A stretch of DNA of 64,000 nucleotides, from positions 1 through 64,000 of the forward strand of contig CAJIZF010000001.1 in NCBI GenBank assembly GCA_905181835.1, read 5' to 3'. The notes under the pieces are model-generated. The model saw nothing but the letters and a program-made list of their open reading frames with translations. It was not told the DNA's origin and searched no databases. The stretch is from an uncultured Flavobacteriaceae bacterium. GTDB lineage: Bacteria > Bacteroidota > Bacteroidia > Flavobacteriales > Flavobacteriaceae. Both the position numbers and the translations under genes were made by a program. Below, in pieces: positions 44,764 to 54,618 of the stretch. How positions within the stretch are numbered: position 1 is the first letter of the stretch; every line of letters begins with the position of its first letter.

Positions 44764-47523
44764 ATGGATAAATATTCATTTCTTAACGCGGTCCACCCAA
44801 CAATTATCGCAGAACTTTACGATAAGTATCTAAACACTCCAGACGATGTAGAGCCTAGTTGGAGGTCTTTTTTTCAAGGTTTTGATTTTGGTATTGAAAA
44901 TGGTTCAAACGAATCATTGGGTTTAGCCCAAGACGAGGAACTTATTTGCGCAAATGTTTATAAAGAATTTCAAGTAATTAAATTAATTGACGCTTATCGT
45001 ACTAGAGGGCACTTGTTTACAAAAACAAATCCAGTTAGAAATAGAAGAACGTACTCTCCAACATTGGATATTGAAAATTTTGGCTTGACAACATCTGATT
45101 TAAAAACAGTCTTTAAGGCTGGAGAAATTGTTGGAATAGGAGAAGCGTCTTTAGAAGATATTATTAAAAATTTACATTCTATTTACTGTAATTCAATTGG
45201 AGTTGAATATATGTATATCCGTCAACCTGAAGAACGAAAGTGGATTCAAGAAAAATTACATGTAAATTCCAATCAACCTAATTATTCGCCAGATCAAAAG
45301 AAATTTATTTTAAAAAAATTAAACGATGCAGTTTCTTTTGAAAGTTTTCTTCACACTAAATACGTAGGTCAAAAAAGATTTTCTCTTGAGGGTGGTGAAA
45401 GTTTAATTCCTGCATTAGATATTCTTATAAAAACGGCAGCAGATAAGGGAGTTAAGGAATTTGTTATGGGGATGGCTCACAGAGGACGATTAAACACCTT
45501 AACCAATATATTTGGAAAGAGCGCTAAAGATATCTTTAGTGAATTTGATGGTAAAGATTATGAACAAGATATTTTTGATGGGGATGTTAAATATCATTTA
45601 GGTTGGACTTCTAAAAGAAAATTAAACCATGGCAATGAAATTAATTTAAATATTGCTCCTAATCCATCTCATTTAGAAACAGTTGGAGCAGTTGTTGAAG
45701 GTATCGTAAGAGCTAAACAAGACAAACATTATAAAGACAATATAGAAAAAGTTTTACCTATCATAGTTCATGGAGATGCAGCAATTGCAGGTCAAGGTTT
45801 GGTTTATGAATTAGTGCAAATGGCCTCACTTGATGGATACAAAACAGGTGGAACCATTCACATAGTAGTGAACAATCAAATAGGATTTACAACTAACTAT
45901 TTAGACGCTCGATCATCCACCTATTGTACAGATGTCGGAAAAGTTACTTTATCACCTGTATTACATGTAAATGCAGATGATGCAGAAGCTGTAGTCCACG
46001 CTACAACATTCGCTTTAGAGTACAGAATGAAGTTTGGAAAAGATGTATTTATTGATTTATTAGGTTATAGAAAATATGGGCACAATGAGGGAGATGAGCC
46101 CCGATTTACGCAACCTAAGTTGTACAAAGCAATTTCTAAACACTTAAATTCAAGAGATATTTATGCTGATAAACTAAAAAAAGAAGGCGTAATTGAAGTT
46201 GGACATATTAAAACACTTGAAGCAGAGTATAAAAATAAATTGAATGAAGATCTAGAAGATTCTCGCAAGGAGAATAAAGCAGTCATTACTGCAATAATGA
46301 AAGATGAGTGGAAAGGATTTCATCATGCCCAAGAAAAGAAAATGATGCAACCTGTTGACACAACTTTTCCACTAGACCAACTTACAGAGATTGCAGAAAC
46401 AATTTCTAAATTACCCTCTAACAAAAGTTTTCTAAAAAAAATAGAAAGACTTATAGCAACTCGCCATAAAATGTATTTTGATACCAATACTCTAGATTGG
46501 GCGATGGCTGAAACTCTTGCTTATGGGACACTTTTAAAAGAAGGTTACCACGTTAGAATTAGTGGACAAGACGTAGAAAGAGGTACCTTTTCTCATCGAC
46601 ATGCGGTTGTCAAGGTTGAGGATAGTGAAGAAGAAATTGTTTTACTAAATACGTTAAAAGGCAAACAAGGAGATTTTCATATTTACAATTCGTTGCTTTC
46701 TGAATACGGTGTTGTAGGTTTCGATTATGGTTACGCTATGGCTAGTCCAAATACTTTAACAATTTGGGAAGCTCAGTTTGGAGATTTTAGTAATGGTGCA
46801 CAAATCATGATTGACCAATATATATCTGCTGCTGAGGATAAATGGGATTTACAAAATGGATTGGTTATGTTATTGCCTCATGGTTACGAAGGACAAGGTG
46901 CTGAACACTCTTCAGCAAGGATGGAAAGATACCTCCAACTTTGTGCAAGAGATAATATGTTTGTCGCAGATTGTTCAACTCCAGCTAATTTATTTCACTT
47001 ACTAAGAAGACAAATGAAAGTAAACTATCGAAAACCTTTAATTGTTTTTACACCGAAAAGTTTATTAAGACATCCAAAGGTTCTTTCCACAAAAGAAGAG
47101 TTTGCAAATGGTAGCTTCCAAATGGTAATTGATGATACAGCTGCAGAAATTAAAAAAATTAAAACAGTAGTGTTTGTTACTGGTAAGTTTTATTACGATT
47201 TATTAGAAAAGAAAGAACAATTAAAAAGAGAGGATGTAGCTTTGATTAGAGTCGAACAGTTGTTCCCTTTACCTATTAACGAATTACAATCCATTATTAA
47301 AAAATATAAAAATGTAGATGATTTAGTTTGGGCTCAAGAAGAACCAAAAAATATGGGAGCTTATACACACATATTATTACATTTTGACGAAGCAAAATAT
47401 TTTAGAATATGTAGTCGAAAAATATACGCCACCCCTGCATCGGGTAGTCCAACTAGATTTAAATTAAGACATGATGCAGTAATTAATAGTGTTTTTGACA
47501 ATAAAAAAATATCCAATACTTAA
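44764..47523 (+). CDS. sucA: 2-oxoglutarate dehydrogenase E1 component
   Basis: 919 residues. N-terminal segment FLNAVHPTIIAELYDKYLN; ThDP-binding GMAHRGRLNTLTNIFGK near residue 236 and HGDAAIAGQGLVYE; C-terminal transketolase part with FDYGYAMASPNTLTIWEAQF and LLPHGYEGQGAEHSSARMER. It decarboxylates 2-oxoglutarate and passes the succinyl group to the SucB lipoyl arm. sucB follows after 15 bases. Confidence 0.96.
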   Translation: MDKYSFLNAVHPTIIAELYDKYLNTPDDVEPSWRSFFQGFDFGIENGSNESLGLAQDEELICANVYKEFQVIKLIDAYRTRGHLFTKTNPVRNRRTYSPTLDIENFGLTTSDLKTVFKAGEIVGIGEASLEDIIKNLHSIYCNSIGVEYMYIRQPEERKWIQEKLHVNSNQPNYSPDQKKFILKKLNDAVSFESFLHTKYVGQKRFSLEGGESLIPALDILIKTAADKGVKEFVMGMAHRGRLNTLTNIFGKSAKDIFSEFDGKDYEQDIFDGDVKYHLGWTSKRKLNHGNEINLNIAPNPSHLETVGAVVEGIVRAKQDKHYKDNIEKVLPIIVHGDAAIAGQGLVYELVQMASLDGYKTGGTIHIVVNNQIGFTTNYLDARSSTYCTDVGKVTLSPVLHVNADDAEAVVHATTFALEYRMKFGKDVFIDLLGYRKYGHNEGDEPRFTQPKLYKAISKHLNSRDIYADKLKKEGVIEVGHIKTLEAEYKNKLNEDLEDSRKENKAVITAIMKDEWKGFHHAQEKKMMQPVDTTFPLDQLTEIAETISKLPSNKSFLKKIERLIATRHKMYFDTNTLDWAMAETLAYGTLLKEGYHVRISGQDVERGTFSHRHAVVKVEDSEEEIVLLNTLKGKQGDFHIYNSLLSEYGVVGFDYGYAMASPNTLTIWEAQFGDFSNGAQIMIDQYISAAEDKWDLQNGLVMLLPHGYEGQGAEHSSARMERYLQLCARDNMFVADCSTPANLFHLLRRQMKVNYRKPLIVFTPKSLLRHPKVLSTKEEFANGSFQMVIDDTAAEIKKIKTVVFVTGKFYYDLLEKKEQLKREDVALIRVEQLFPLPINELQSIIKKYKNVDDLVWAQEEPKNMGAYTHILLHFDEAKYFRICSRKIYATPASGSPTRFKLRHDAVINSVFDNKKISNT

Positions 47524-47538
47524 TAAGAAAAAAATATT

Positions 47539-48750
47539 ATGAGTTTAGAGATGAAAGTTCCTTCACCAGGAGAATCAATTACAGAAGTAGAAATCGCAGA
47601 ATGGTTAGTGTCTGATGGAGACTGGGTAGAAAAAGATCAGGCAATTGCTGAGGTTGACAGTGATAAAGCAACTTTAGAATTACCAGCTGAAGCTAGTGGG
47701 ATAATAACACTTAAAGCTGAAGAGGGAGATGCCGTTGCTGTTGGTGCTGTTGTTTGTTTAATCGATACGGATGCTCAGAAGCCAGAAGGAATTAATGAAG
47801 CGTCTGAAAAAAGTGCTCCTCCCACCGAAAATAAGCCACAACCTGAAAAGCAAGAAACTAAAAAAGAAACCTATGCAACCGGAACAGCATCTCCTGCTGC
47901 TAAAAAAATATTAGCTGAAAAAAACATAGTTCCTTCAAAGATAAAAGGAACAGGAAAAGATGGTAGGATCACTAAAGATGACGCTGTGAAAGCCACTCCA
48001 TCGATGGGGACAAAAGGAGATAGATTAACAGAGACCAGTCGTAAAAAATTATCGATGCTACGACGTAAAGTAGCTGAAAGATTAGTAGCTGTTAAAAACG
48101 AGACCGCAATGTTAACTACCTTTAATGAGGTAGATATGTCACCAATATTCGCACTCAGAAAAAAATATAAAGAAGAATTTAAAAATAAACATGGTGTTGG
48201 ATTAGGTTTTATGTCATTTTTCACGTTGGCTGTAGTAAGGGCCTTAGAACTATATCCCGATGTCAACTCAATGGTTGATGGAGACTTTCAAATAAAGCAT
48301 GATTTCAAAGATATTTCAATAGCAGTCTCTGGTCCAAAGGGATTAATGGTGCCTGTAATTAGAAATGCAGAAAATCTATCATTTAGGGGGGTTGAATCTG
48401 AAGTTAAACGTTTAGCGATCTTAGCTAGGGAAGGAAGTATTACCGTTGATGATATGACAGGAGGGACTTTTACAATTACTAACGGAGGTGTTTTTGGATC
48501 TATGTTATCAACTCCAATTATCAACCCACCACAAAGCGGCATTTTAGGAATGCATAATATTGTTGAGAGACCGGTTGCAATTGATGGTAAAGTTGAAATT
48601 CGTCCAATAATGTATGTAGCTTTATCTTACGATCATAGAATTATTGACGGAAGAGAGTCTGTTGGATTTTTGGTAGCTGTAAAAGAAGCTTTAGAAAACC
48701 CAGCAGAATTATTGATGAATAATGAAATTAAAAAAGCTTTAGAATTATAG
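47539..48750 (+). CDS. sucB: 2-oxoglutarate dehydrogenase E2 component
   Basis: 403 residues: a lipoyl domain ([17 protein letters not shown], lipoyl Lys near residue 43), a linker rich in Pro, Lys and Glu, the E1/E3-binding segment ([20 protein letters not shown]) and the acyltransferase domain with the catalytic [16 protein letters not shown]. Transfers succinyl to CoA. Operon partner of sucA. Confidence 0.96.
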   Translation: MSLEMKVPSPGESITEVEIAEWLVSDGDWVEKDQAIAEVDSDKATLELPAEASGIITLKAEEGDAVAVGAVVCLIDTDAQKPEGINEASEKSAPPTENKPQPEKQETKKETYATGTASPAAKKILAEKNIVPSKIKGTGKDGRITKDDAVKATPSMGTKGDRLTETSRKKLSMLRRKVAERLVAVKNETAMLTTFNEVDMSPIFALRKKYKEEFKNKHGVGLGFMSFFTLAVVRALELYPDVNSMVDGDFQIKHDFKDISIAVSGPKGLMVPVIRNAENLSFRGVESEVKRLAILAREGSITVDDMTGGTFTITNGGVFGSMLSTPIINPPQSGILGMHNIVERPVAIDGKVEIRPIMYVALSYDHRIIDGRESVGFLVAVKEALENPAELLMNNEIKKALEL

Positions 48751-48760
48751 TTTAATCAAC

Positions 48761-49198
48761 TTAAATAATATAAAAACAATTTTTTCCATAGTCAATTATA
48801 GCTCTAGTTTGTTTTAAAAAATCAGCACCAATAATTCCATGAACTGACAACTCATCAACTTCTTTGAGCGCTTCATTTACATGTGAAAGATCCATAAGAA
48901 TAAAATCTAATTTTTTTAACTCCCATTTTCCAATTAGTAATAAATTATCTTTTGCAAGCGCTGTTTCCATATTTAGTGCGCCAGCTCCTGCTGCTTTAAT
49001 TTTACTGTCTTCCTTCTTTAAATTAAAGTACGAATCATAAGTAAAATCAATACAACTGTTAGAAGCTCCGGTATCTAAAATAAAAACACCAGAAACATTA
49101 TTTATTTTTGCTTTGAAAGTATAATGTCCAGATGTTATTCTTTTTAAAATAATACGATAATACCCTTTTTGTTCTAGAAAATTTCGAAGTTGAATCAA
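48761..49198 (-). CDS. Retropepsin-like aspartic protease
   Basis: 145 residues of clan AA. The active-site loop reads FILDTGASNSCIDF (residues about 38-51), and the flap-like and C-terminal strands include LSVHGIIGADFLKQTRAIID, the ILG-type motif of these proteases. The family works as dimers; most bacterial members have no known substrate. No signal peptide is evident. It is convergent with sucB. Confidence 0.82.
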   Translation of the reverse strand: MIQLRNFLEQKGYYRIILKRITSGHYTFKAKINNVSGVFILDTGASNSCIDFTYDSYFNLKKEDSKIKAAGAGALNMETALAKDNLLLIGKWELKKLDFILMDLSHVNEALKEVDELSVHGIIGADFLKQTRAIIDYGKNCFYII

Positions 49199-49264
49199 TT
49201 TTTTTAGTAAATATAATGAACATATGATTTATCATTAAAATCAATCTTGTAATTTCGCAAAATA

Positions 49265-50029
49265 ATGTTAACAGATACACATACGCATTTATATAGTGAC
49301 CATTTTAATGAAGATCTTTCATTAGTGATGCAAAGAGCTTTTGATTCTGGTGTTAAAAGATTATTCATACCTGCTATTGATTCAGCAACTACAGAGGCTA
49401 TGTACTCACTTGAAAAACAATATCCAGATAATATTTTTTTGATGATGGGTTTACATCCAACTTCCGTTAAATCCAACTTTGAACAAGAATTAGAACACGT
49501 AAAAAGAGAATTTTCAAAAAGACATTTTTTTGCAGTTGGCGAGATTGGAATAGACTTGTATTGGGATAAAAGTAACTTAGAGAATCAAAAAAAAGCATTT
49601 AAAATACAAATTCAACTCGCTAAAAAGTATAAGTTGCCAATTGTAATTCATTGTAGAGATGCATTTGATGAAATATTTAAAATTTTAGAATCAGAAAATG
49701 ATGACGATTTATTTGGAATTTTTCATTGCTTTACTGGAACCGAAGAACAAGCAAATAAAGCAATTTCATTTAATATGAAACTTGGAATAGGAGGTGTAGT
49801 GACTTTTAAAAATGGTAAAATTGATACTTTTTTAAATAAGATTGATATAAAAAATATTGTACTAGAAACAGACTCGCCTTATCTTTCACCTGTTCCTTAT
49901 CGTGGAAAAAGAAACGAGAGCAGTTATCTACCTCTTATATGTAAAAAATTAGCTGAAATATACCAATTAAGTGAGGAAGAAATTTCAATAATCACCACAC
50001 AAAACTCAAAGGATGTTTTTGGGATATAA
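49265..50029 (+). CDS. tatD: TatD family metal-dependent hydrolase
   Basis: 254 residues of the TIM-barrel TatD family. Metal residues: the DTHTHLY start, GEIGIDLYWDK, VIHCRDAFDE, HCFTGTEEQ and ETDSPYLSP. Family members are 3'-5' exonucleases or deoxyribonucleases linked with DNA repair and quality control. The ATG at 49265 fits the family start. It precedes the asparaginase gene by 10 bases, a common flavobacterial pair as I recall. Confidence 0.93.
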   Translation: MLTDTHTHLYSDHFNEDLSLVMQRAFDSGVKRLFIPAIDSATTEAMYSLEKQYPDNIFLMMGLHPTSVKSNFEQELEHVKREFSKRHFFAVGEIGIDLYWDKSNLENQKKAFKIQIQLAKKYKLPIVIHCRDAFDEIFKILESENDDDLFGIFHCFTGTEEQANKAISFNMKLGIGGVVTFKNGKIDTFLNKIDIKNIVLETDSPYLSPVPYRGKRNESSYLPLICKKLAEIYQLSEEEISIITTQNSKDVFGI

Positions 50030-50039
50030 AAAATTATGA

Positions 50040-51068
50040 ATGAAAAAGAAACCTAACATACTTCTAATCTATACCGGAGGGACTATTGGTATGATCAAAA
50101 ATTCAGAGACGGGAGCTCTAGAAAACTTTAATTTTAATGACTTGTTAGAATGCATTCCTGAATTAAATCTATTGGACTGTAATATTTCATCTAAAAGTTT
50201 TTCAAACCCCATTGATAGCTCCAATATGAAACCTTCTAATTGGATTGAAATCGGGACTATTATTGAAGATAATTATAAAAATTATGATGGCTTTGTCATT
50301 TTACACGGAAGTGATACCATGTCTTACACCGCTTCAGCACTTAGTTTTATGTTAGAAAACTTGTCTAAGCCAGTTATATTTACCGGATCACAGCTTCCTA
50401 TAGGTGATTTAAGAACTGATGCAAAAGAGAATTTAATTACTTCTATTCAAATAGCATCTTTGGTCGAAAATAATCAGCCTGTGGTTCAAGAAGTAGGATT
50501 GTATTTTGAATATAAGCTATATAGAGCAAATCGAACCACTAAAATCAACGCAGAACATTTTGAAGCCTTTGACTCTCCTAATTATCCGCCTCTTATAATT
50601 AGTGGAGTCAATTTATCTATTAATCACCAATCATTGTTAACAGCGAAAAAAAACAAAAAGTTAGTGGTACATAAAATTTTTGAACCTAATATACTATTAG
50701 TAAAGCTATTTCCAGGTATCAATAAAGAAACGATAAATCATCTTTTTTCCACACCAAATTTAAAGGGCATGATTTTTGAAACTTATGGAAGTGGTAACAT
50801 AACAAATGAAAAATGGTTTTTAAAAGCCTTAAAAATAATAATAGATAAAAAAATACCTGTTGTAAATGTAACACAATGTGCTGGAGGTAGTGTGGATATG
50901 AATATTTACAGCACAAATGTAATCTATCGAAATATTGGTATTATATCAGGAAAAGATATATCAACTGAAGCGGCTGTAACTAAATTAATGTTAATGTTAG
51001 GTCAAAATATTCCAGCTAATAACTTCAAAACTAAATTTGAAACCTCATTAAGAGGAGAAATGAAGTAA
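50040..51068 (+). CDS. ansA: Type I L-asparaginase
   Basis: 342 residues. The first active-site motif is IYTGGTIGMIKN near residue 10; the second is LHGSDTMSYTASALSFM near residue 89, and Lys in RTDAKENL completes the set. It hydrolyses asparagine to aspartate and ammonia in the cytoplasm. No signal peptide. Probably co-transcribed with tatD. Confidence 0.93.
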   Translation: MKKKPNILLIYTGGTIGMIKNSETGALENFNFNDLLECIPELNLLDCNISSKSFSNPIDSSNMKPSNWIEIGTIIEDNYKNYDGFVILHGSDTMSYTASALSFMLENLSKPVIFTGSQLPIGDLRTDAKENLITSIQIASLVENNQPVVQEVGLYFEYKLYRANRTTKINAEHFEAFDSPNYPPLIISGVNLSINHQSLLTAKKNKKLVVHKIFEPNILLVKLFPGINKETINHLFSTPNLKGMIFETYGSGNITNEKWFLKALKIIIDKKIPVVNVTQCAGGSVDMNIYSTNVIYRNIGIISGKDISTEAAVTKLMLMLGQNIPANNFKTKFETSLRGEMK

Positions 51069-51076
51069 AATTTTAC

Positions 51077-51109
51077 TGCTAAAAATTTTAGCATACTAGT
51101 TTTTTTTTG
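51077..51109 (+). terminator. Terminator after ansA
   Basis: TGCTAAAA and TTTTAGCA form a short stem, followed after a few bases by a run of T at 51100-51109. The T run is offset, so the assignment is moderate. Confidence 0.5.
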
Positions 51110-51158
51110 TTATTTGGCAACCCATTTGGCGGGGTGTTCTTTTTAGTAAGAAAAAAAT

Positions 51159-51246
51159 AGAGAGGTGGCCGAGTGGTCGAAGGCGCACGCCTGGAAAGTG
51201 TGTATACGCCAAAAGCGTATCGAGGGTTCGAATCCCTTCCTCTCTG
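51159..51246 (+). tRNA. tRNA-Ser (anticodon GGA)
   Basis: 88 bases. Acceptor AGAGAGG pairs with CCTCTCT, discriminator G. Anticodon stem CACGC/GTGTG, loop CTGGAAA, anticodon GGA (reads UCC and UCU). The long variable arm TATACGC-CAAAA-GCGTATC confirms a class II tRNA. GCA, not CCA, follows. No sign of an element at its 3' end. Confidence 0.96.
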
Positions 51247-51373
51247 CAACAAAATGTTTTAATTATCCAAGTAAATTAAAGCATTTCATAATAACGTAAT
51301 ATACTTGGAGATTAACTATTTTTTTATATCTTTAAAATCTTTAAAAATTAAAACAAAACTTAAGTCAATAACA

Positions 51374-52171
51374 ATGAAAAAATTATTTTCTATTTTGGCA
51401 ATTACCGCTCTGGTATTTGCAGGAACATCAAGCTCAAAAGCAGCAAACATTCAAACGATGCCTATTAATGTTCAACTTTTAATGGCGACAACAACAATCT
51501 CGATAACTCAAGATGATAGTGGAACGGAAACACAAGAAAAAGGATTTCATCAAGAATTAAAAGAACGTTTTGTAGAGGGTGGCCCCGGATTCATGGGAAT
51601 TGTTCTTTTGTGTTTAATCTTAGGATTAGCATTTGCAATTGAAAGAATTATTTACTTAAACTTAGCCACTACAAATACAAAAAAATTAGCGGATAGTGTT
51701 GAAGAAGCCCTAAAAAGCGGTGGTGTCGACAGTGCCAAAGAAGTATGCAGAAATACAAAAGGACCTGTTGCTTCCATTTATTATCAAGGATTAGACCGCG
51801 CAAACGAAGGAGTAGATGCTGCTGAAAAAGCAGTAGTTGCCTATGGTGGAGTTCAAATGGGTCAACTAGAAAAAAATGTTTCATGGATTTCTTTGTTTAT
51901 CGCTATAGCACCTATGCTTGGTTTTATGGGAACAGTAATTGGAATGATTGATGCGTTTGATAAAATTCAAGCTGCAGGGGATATGAATCCCTCTCTAGTA
52001 GCAGGAGGTATAAAAATTGCATTATTGACAACTGTATTTGGTTTAATCGTTGCGATTATACTTCAGATATTCTATAATTACATTATCGCTAAGATTGATA
52101 GCATAGTTAATAGTATGGAAGATGCTTCCATAACATTAATCGACATGCTAGTAGAACACAAAAACAAATAA
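51374..52171 (+). CDS. exbB: MotA/TolQ/ExbB proton channel protein
   Basis: 265 residues. N-terminal hydrophobic segment (MKKLFSILAITALVFAG), then a first core helix (GFMGIVLLCLILGLAFAIER) and the conserved block SWISLFIAIAPMLGFMGTVI then GMIDAFDKI. ExbB proteins pair with ExbD to energise outer-membrane transport from the proton gradient. I start at the ATG at 51374; a longer frame from 51305 adds no family sequence. First gene of an exbB-X-exbD-exbD operon. Confidence 0.93.
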   Translation: MKKLFSILAITALVFAGTSSSKAANIQTMPINVQLLMATTTISITQDDSGTETQEKGFHQELKERFVEGGPGFMGIVLLCLILGLAFAIERIIYLNLATTNTKKLADSVEEALKSGGVDSAKEVCRNTKGPVASIYYQGLDRANEGVDAAEKAVVAYGGVQMGQLEKNVSWISLFIAIAPMLGFMGTVIGMIDAFDKIQAAGDMNPSLVAGGIKIALLTTVFGLIVAIILQIFYNYIIAKIDSIVNSMEDASITLIDMLVEHKNK

Positions 52172-52191
52172 TAATTTAATATCCTAACGCA

Positions 52192-52614
52192 ATGGGTTTA
52201 CATAAAATAATTAAAATTGTTGGATTAATTCTTAGTTTTATTGGAGTTGCAATACTAGGTATGATTATAATGAAAGGTGATGATGTAATTAAAGAAACAG
52301 GTTCGGGTGTCGATGGATTTTTATATACTGCCTATGTTATTTTTGCATTGGTTTTAATATCTGTTGTTGTTTTTGGACTGAAAGGATTGATGTCTGGAAA
52401 TATAAAAAATACATTAATAACTTTAGGAGCTTTTGTTGTAATAGTAGCTTTATCTTACGGTTTAGCAGACAGTAATCAACTAACACTTGCTAACGGAGAA
52501 TTACTCTCTGAGTCTAACTCAAAATGGATTGGAGCTGGACTATACACTTTTTACATTCTAGCATTTGTTGCCATAGGTTCTATGATTGTTAGCGGATTTA
52601 AAAAAGCAAAATAA
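52192..52614 (+). CDS. Membrane protein of the exb operon
   Basis: 140 residues with four membrane helices (IIKIVGLILSFIGVAILGM; AYVIFALVLISVVVFGL; TLITLGAFVVIVALSY; YTFYILAFVAIGSMIV). Not recognised by name. Its place between exbB and exbD, with 20 and 1 base gaps, suggests a part in the same energising complex. Confidence 0.75.
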   Translation: MGLHKIIKIVGLILSFIGVAILGMIIMKGDDVIKETGSGVDGFLYTAYVIFALVLISVVVFGLKGLMSGNIKNTLITLGAFVVIVALSYGLADSNQLTLANGELLSESNSKWIGAGLYTFYILAFVAIGSMIVSGFKKAK

Positions 52615-52615
52615 A

Positions 52616-53233
52616 ATGGCAAGAAGATCAGCACCAGAAGTAAATGCAGGTTCTATGGCAGACATAGCATTCCTCTTACTTATCTTTTTTCTTGTAACCA
52701 CTACATTAGAAAAGGATAACGGAATTGCGAGACAATTGCCTCCCATAGATAAATCTGAGATTGAACCTCCGAAGATTAAAGAAAAAAATCTATTTATAGT
52801 ATTGGTTAATAAAAATGACCAGCTTTTAGTAAACGATTCTCCCATGGAATTAGAAGATCTGAGAGAAAATGCTATTGAGTTTTTAGATAACGGAGGAGCT
52901 TTGTCAAATTCTATAGAATATTGTGATTATTGTAAGGGTAAAAAATTAATAACTTCATCTGATAATCCTGAAAAAGCAGTTATTTCGGTTCAAAATGATA
53001 GATTAACTTCTTACAAGATGTATATTTCTGTCCAAAATGAACTTGTTGCTGCGTATAACTTTTTGAGAAATAGAGAGTCACAAAGATTATATGGTTGGGA
53101 TTTCACTGACGTTAAAAAAGAGATTGATGCTGGGACTTACCTAGGAAATCAAGGTGATGCTCAGGATAAATTGAAAGAAATACAAAAATTATTTCCACTT
53201 AAGTTATCTGAAGCACAACCTAAGAAAAATTAA
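52616..53233 (+). CDS. exbD: ExbD/TolR family protein
   Basis: 205 residues: MARRSAPEVNAGSMADIAFL then a single helix (LLLIFFLVTTTL), with the conserved Asp16 of the proton path, and a periplasmic domain. It is longer than typical ExbD. Start at 52616 follows the previous stop closely. Two exbD genes in tandem suggest a hetero-oligomeric stator. Confidence 0.92.
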   Translation: MARRSAPEVNAGSMADIAFLLLIFFLVTTTLEKDNGIARQLPPIDKSEIEPPKIKEKNLFIVLVNKNDQLLVNDSPMELEDLRENAIEFLDNGGALSNSIEYCDYCKGKKLITSSDNPEKAVISVQNDRLTSYKMYISVQNELVAAYNFLRNRESQRLYGWDFTDVKKEIDAGTYLGNQGDAQDKLKEIQKLFPLKLSEAQPKKN

Positions 53234-53246
53234 TAAAAAGGAGAAT

Positions 53247-53720
53247 ATGTCAAAATTCACAAAGAAAAAAAGTAACGAATTACCTCCCGTATCTACAGCA
53301 TCTCTTCCGGATATTGTATTTATGTTATTATTCTTTTTTATGGTAGTTACAGTAATGAGAGATACTGAACTAAAAGTTGAACAAAACTTACCAAAAGCAA
53401 ATCAAATAGAGAAACTCAAAAAGGATAGGTCAGTTTTTATTTTTGCTGGTAAGCCAAGTATCCAATACAAAAAGAATTTTGGAGATGAAGGAAGAATACA
53501 AATTGGAGATAAATTTACAGATGTTTCTAACATAGGTTTAGCTTTAACTGAGGCTCGAGGTAAGTTAAATCCAGAACTACAGAGTAAAGTTGTTGTTGCA
53601 CTAAAGGTAGACGATGACACCAATACAGGATTAGTTACTGATATTAAAGAAAAATTAAGAGAACTTAACATGGTTAAAATTATTTATATTACAACTTCTG
53701 GAGATCCATTAGAACAATAA
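53247..53720 (+). CDS. exbD: ExbD/TolR family protein
   Basis: 157 residues: LPPVSTASLPDIVFMLLFFF then MVVTVMR, with the conserved Asp in LPDIVF, and a periplasmic domain ending VKIIYITTSGDPLEQ. Second ExbD of the operon, 13 bases after the first. Confidence 0.92.
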   Translation: MSKFTKKKSNELPPVSTASLPDIVFMLLFFFMVVTVMRDTELKVEQNLPKANQIEKLKKDRSVFIFAGKPSIQYKKNFGDEGRIQIGDKFTDVSNIGLALTEARGKLNPELQSKVVVALKVDDDTNTGLVTDIKEKLRELNMVKIIYITTSGDPLEQ

Positions 53721-53738
53721 TAAACCAAGAAGCTATTT

Positions 53739-53778
53739 TAAATGCCTTAAATTTAAGAATTTAAGGCATTTTTTTTTA
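53739..53778 (+). terminator. Terminator of the exb operon
   Basis: AAATGCCTTAAATT and AATTTAAGGCATTT form a long stem with loop TAAG, followed by T9. Confidence 0.92.
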
Positions 53779-53835
53779 TAACTTATATCAACTATATTTA
53801 ATGTTCTAAAGCAGAAAATTATTATTTTGAACAAT

Positions 53836-54534
53836 ATGAATCGTTACACTTTTTATATTCTTTTTTTATTTTTCACTTCTCATTCTCTGGCACAAAAATT
53901 AGTTGTACACAAAGAAGAGGATTTGCTATATAGAGAAGATCAATTTTATATTGGAGTTTCTTATAATGTTTTTGCGTTTACTCCTTCCGGGATGAATCCG
54001 GAGGGGATTTCTGCCGGATTTCAATTTGGATTTTTGAGAGATTTTCCTATTAATAAAAGGAGGAATTTAGCGATTGCTGTGGGAGCAGGATTTTCGTATG
54101 ACCAATTTGGTCAAAATCTTTTTATAAATGAAAATGAAGATGGCACAACAACTTTTGAAATATTAGACTCCAATCAAGACTTTTTAAGAAACCGTCTTGG
54201 TTTATCTGTTGTTGAAGCCCCAATAGAGTTTAGGTGGAGAAGCTCTACGCCAACTACTTATAAATTTTGGAGAGCTTATATCGGCTTTAGATTAGGTTAT
54301 ACAATTTGGAGTCAATCATCTCTTAAAAAATTTAATGAAACTATAAAAATTCGAAATATAACGGAATTAGAAAAATTACGAATGGGAGCCAGTCTGAGTT
54401 TAGGATACAATAAATTTAATTTGTTTGCGTACTACAGTATTAACCCTTTTTTCAATGAAGACGCAACAACTAATAACGGTCAAAAGGTAAATTTTCATGG
54501 TATTAAATTGGGTTTAATTTTTTATATATTATAA
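53836..54534 (+). CDS. porT: PorT-like outer-membrane protein
   Basis: 232 residues: signal peptide (MNRYTFYILFLFFTSHSLAQ) then an eight-strand-type barrel (DQFYIGVSYNVFAFTPSGM; GISAGFQFGFLRDFPINKRR; WRAYIGFRLGYTIWS). It matches the PorT family needed for T9SS in Bacteroidota and follows exbBDD, an order I recall from other flavobacteria. The start is the ATG at 53836 rather than the TTG 9 bases upstream. Confidence 0.8.
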   Translation: MNRYTFYILFLFFTSHSLAQKLVVHKEEDLLYREDQFYIGVSYNVFAFTPSGMNPEGISAGFQFGFLRDFPINKRRNLAIAVGAGFSYDQFGQNLFINENEDGTTTFEILDSNQDFLRNRLGLSVVEAPIEFRWRSSTPTTYKFWRAYIGFRLGYTIWSQSSLKKFNETIKIRNITELEKLRMGASLSLGYNKFNLFAYYSINPFFNEDATTNNGQKVNFHGIKLGLIFYIL

Positions 54535-54618
54535 CTTTTATTCACAAAAAATAAAATAACTTAATGTTATTATCCCCCTATTTCTATGCTCATAATTTGG
54601 GATTAATAACAAAGGTAT

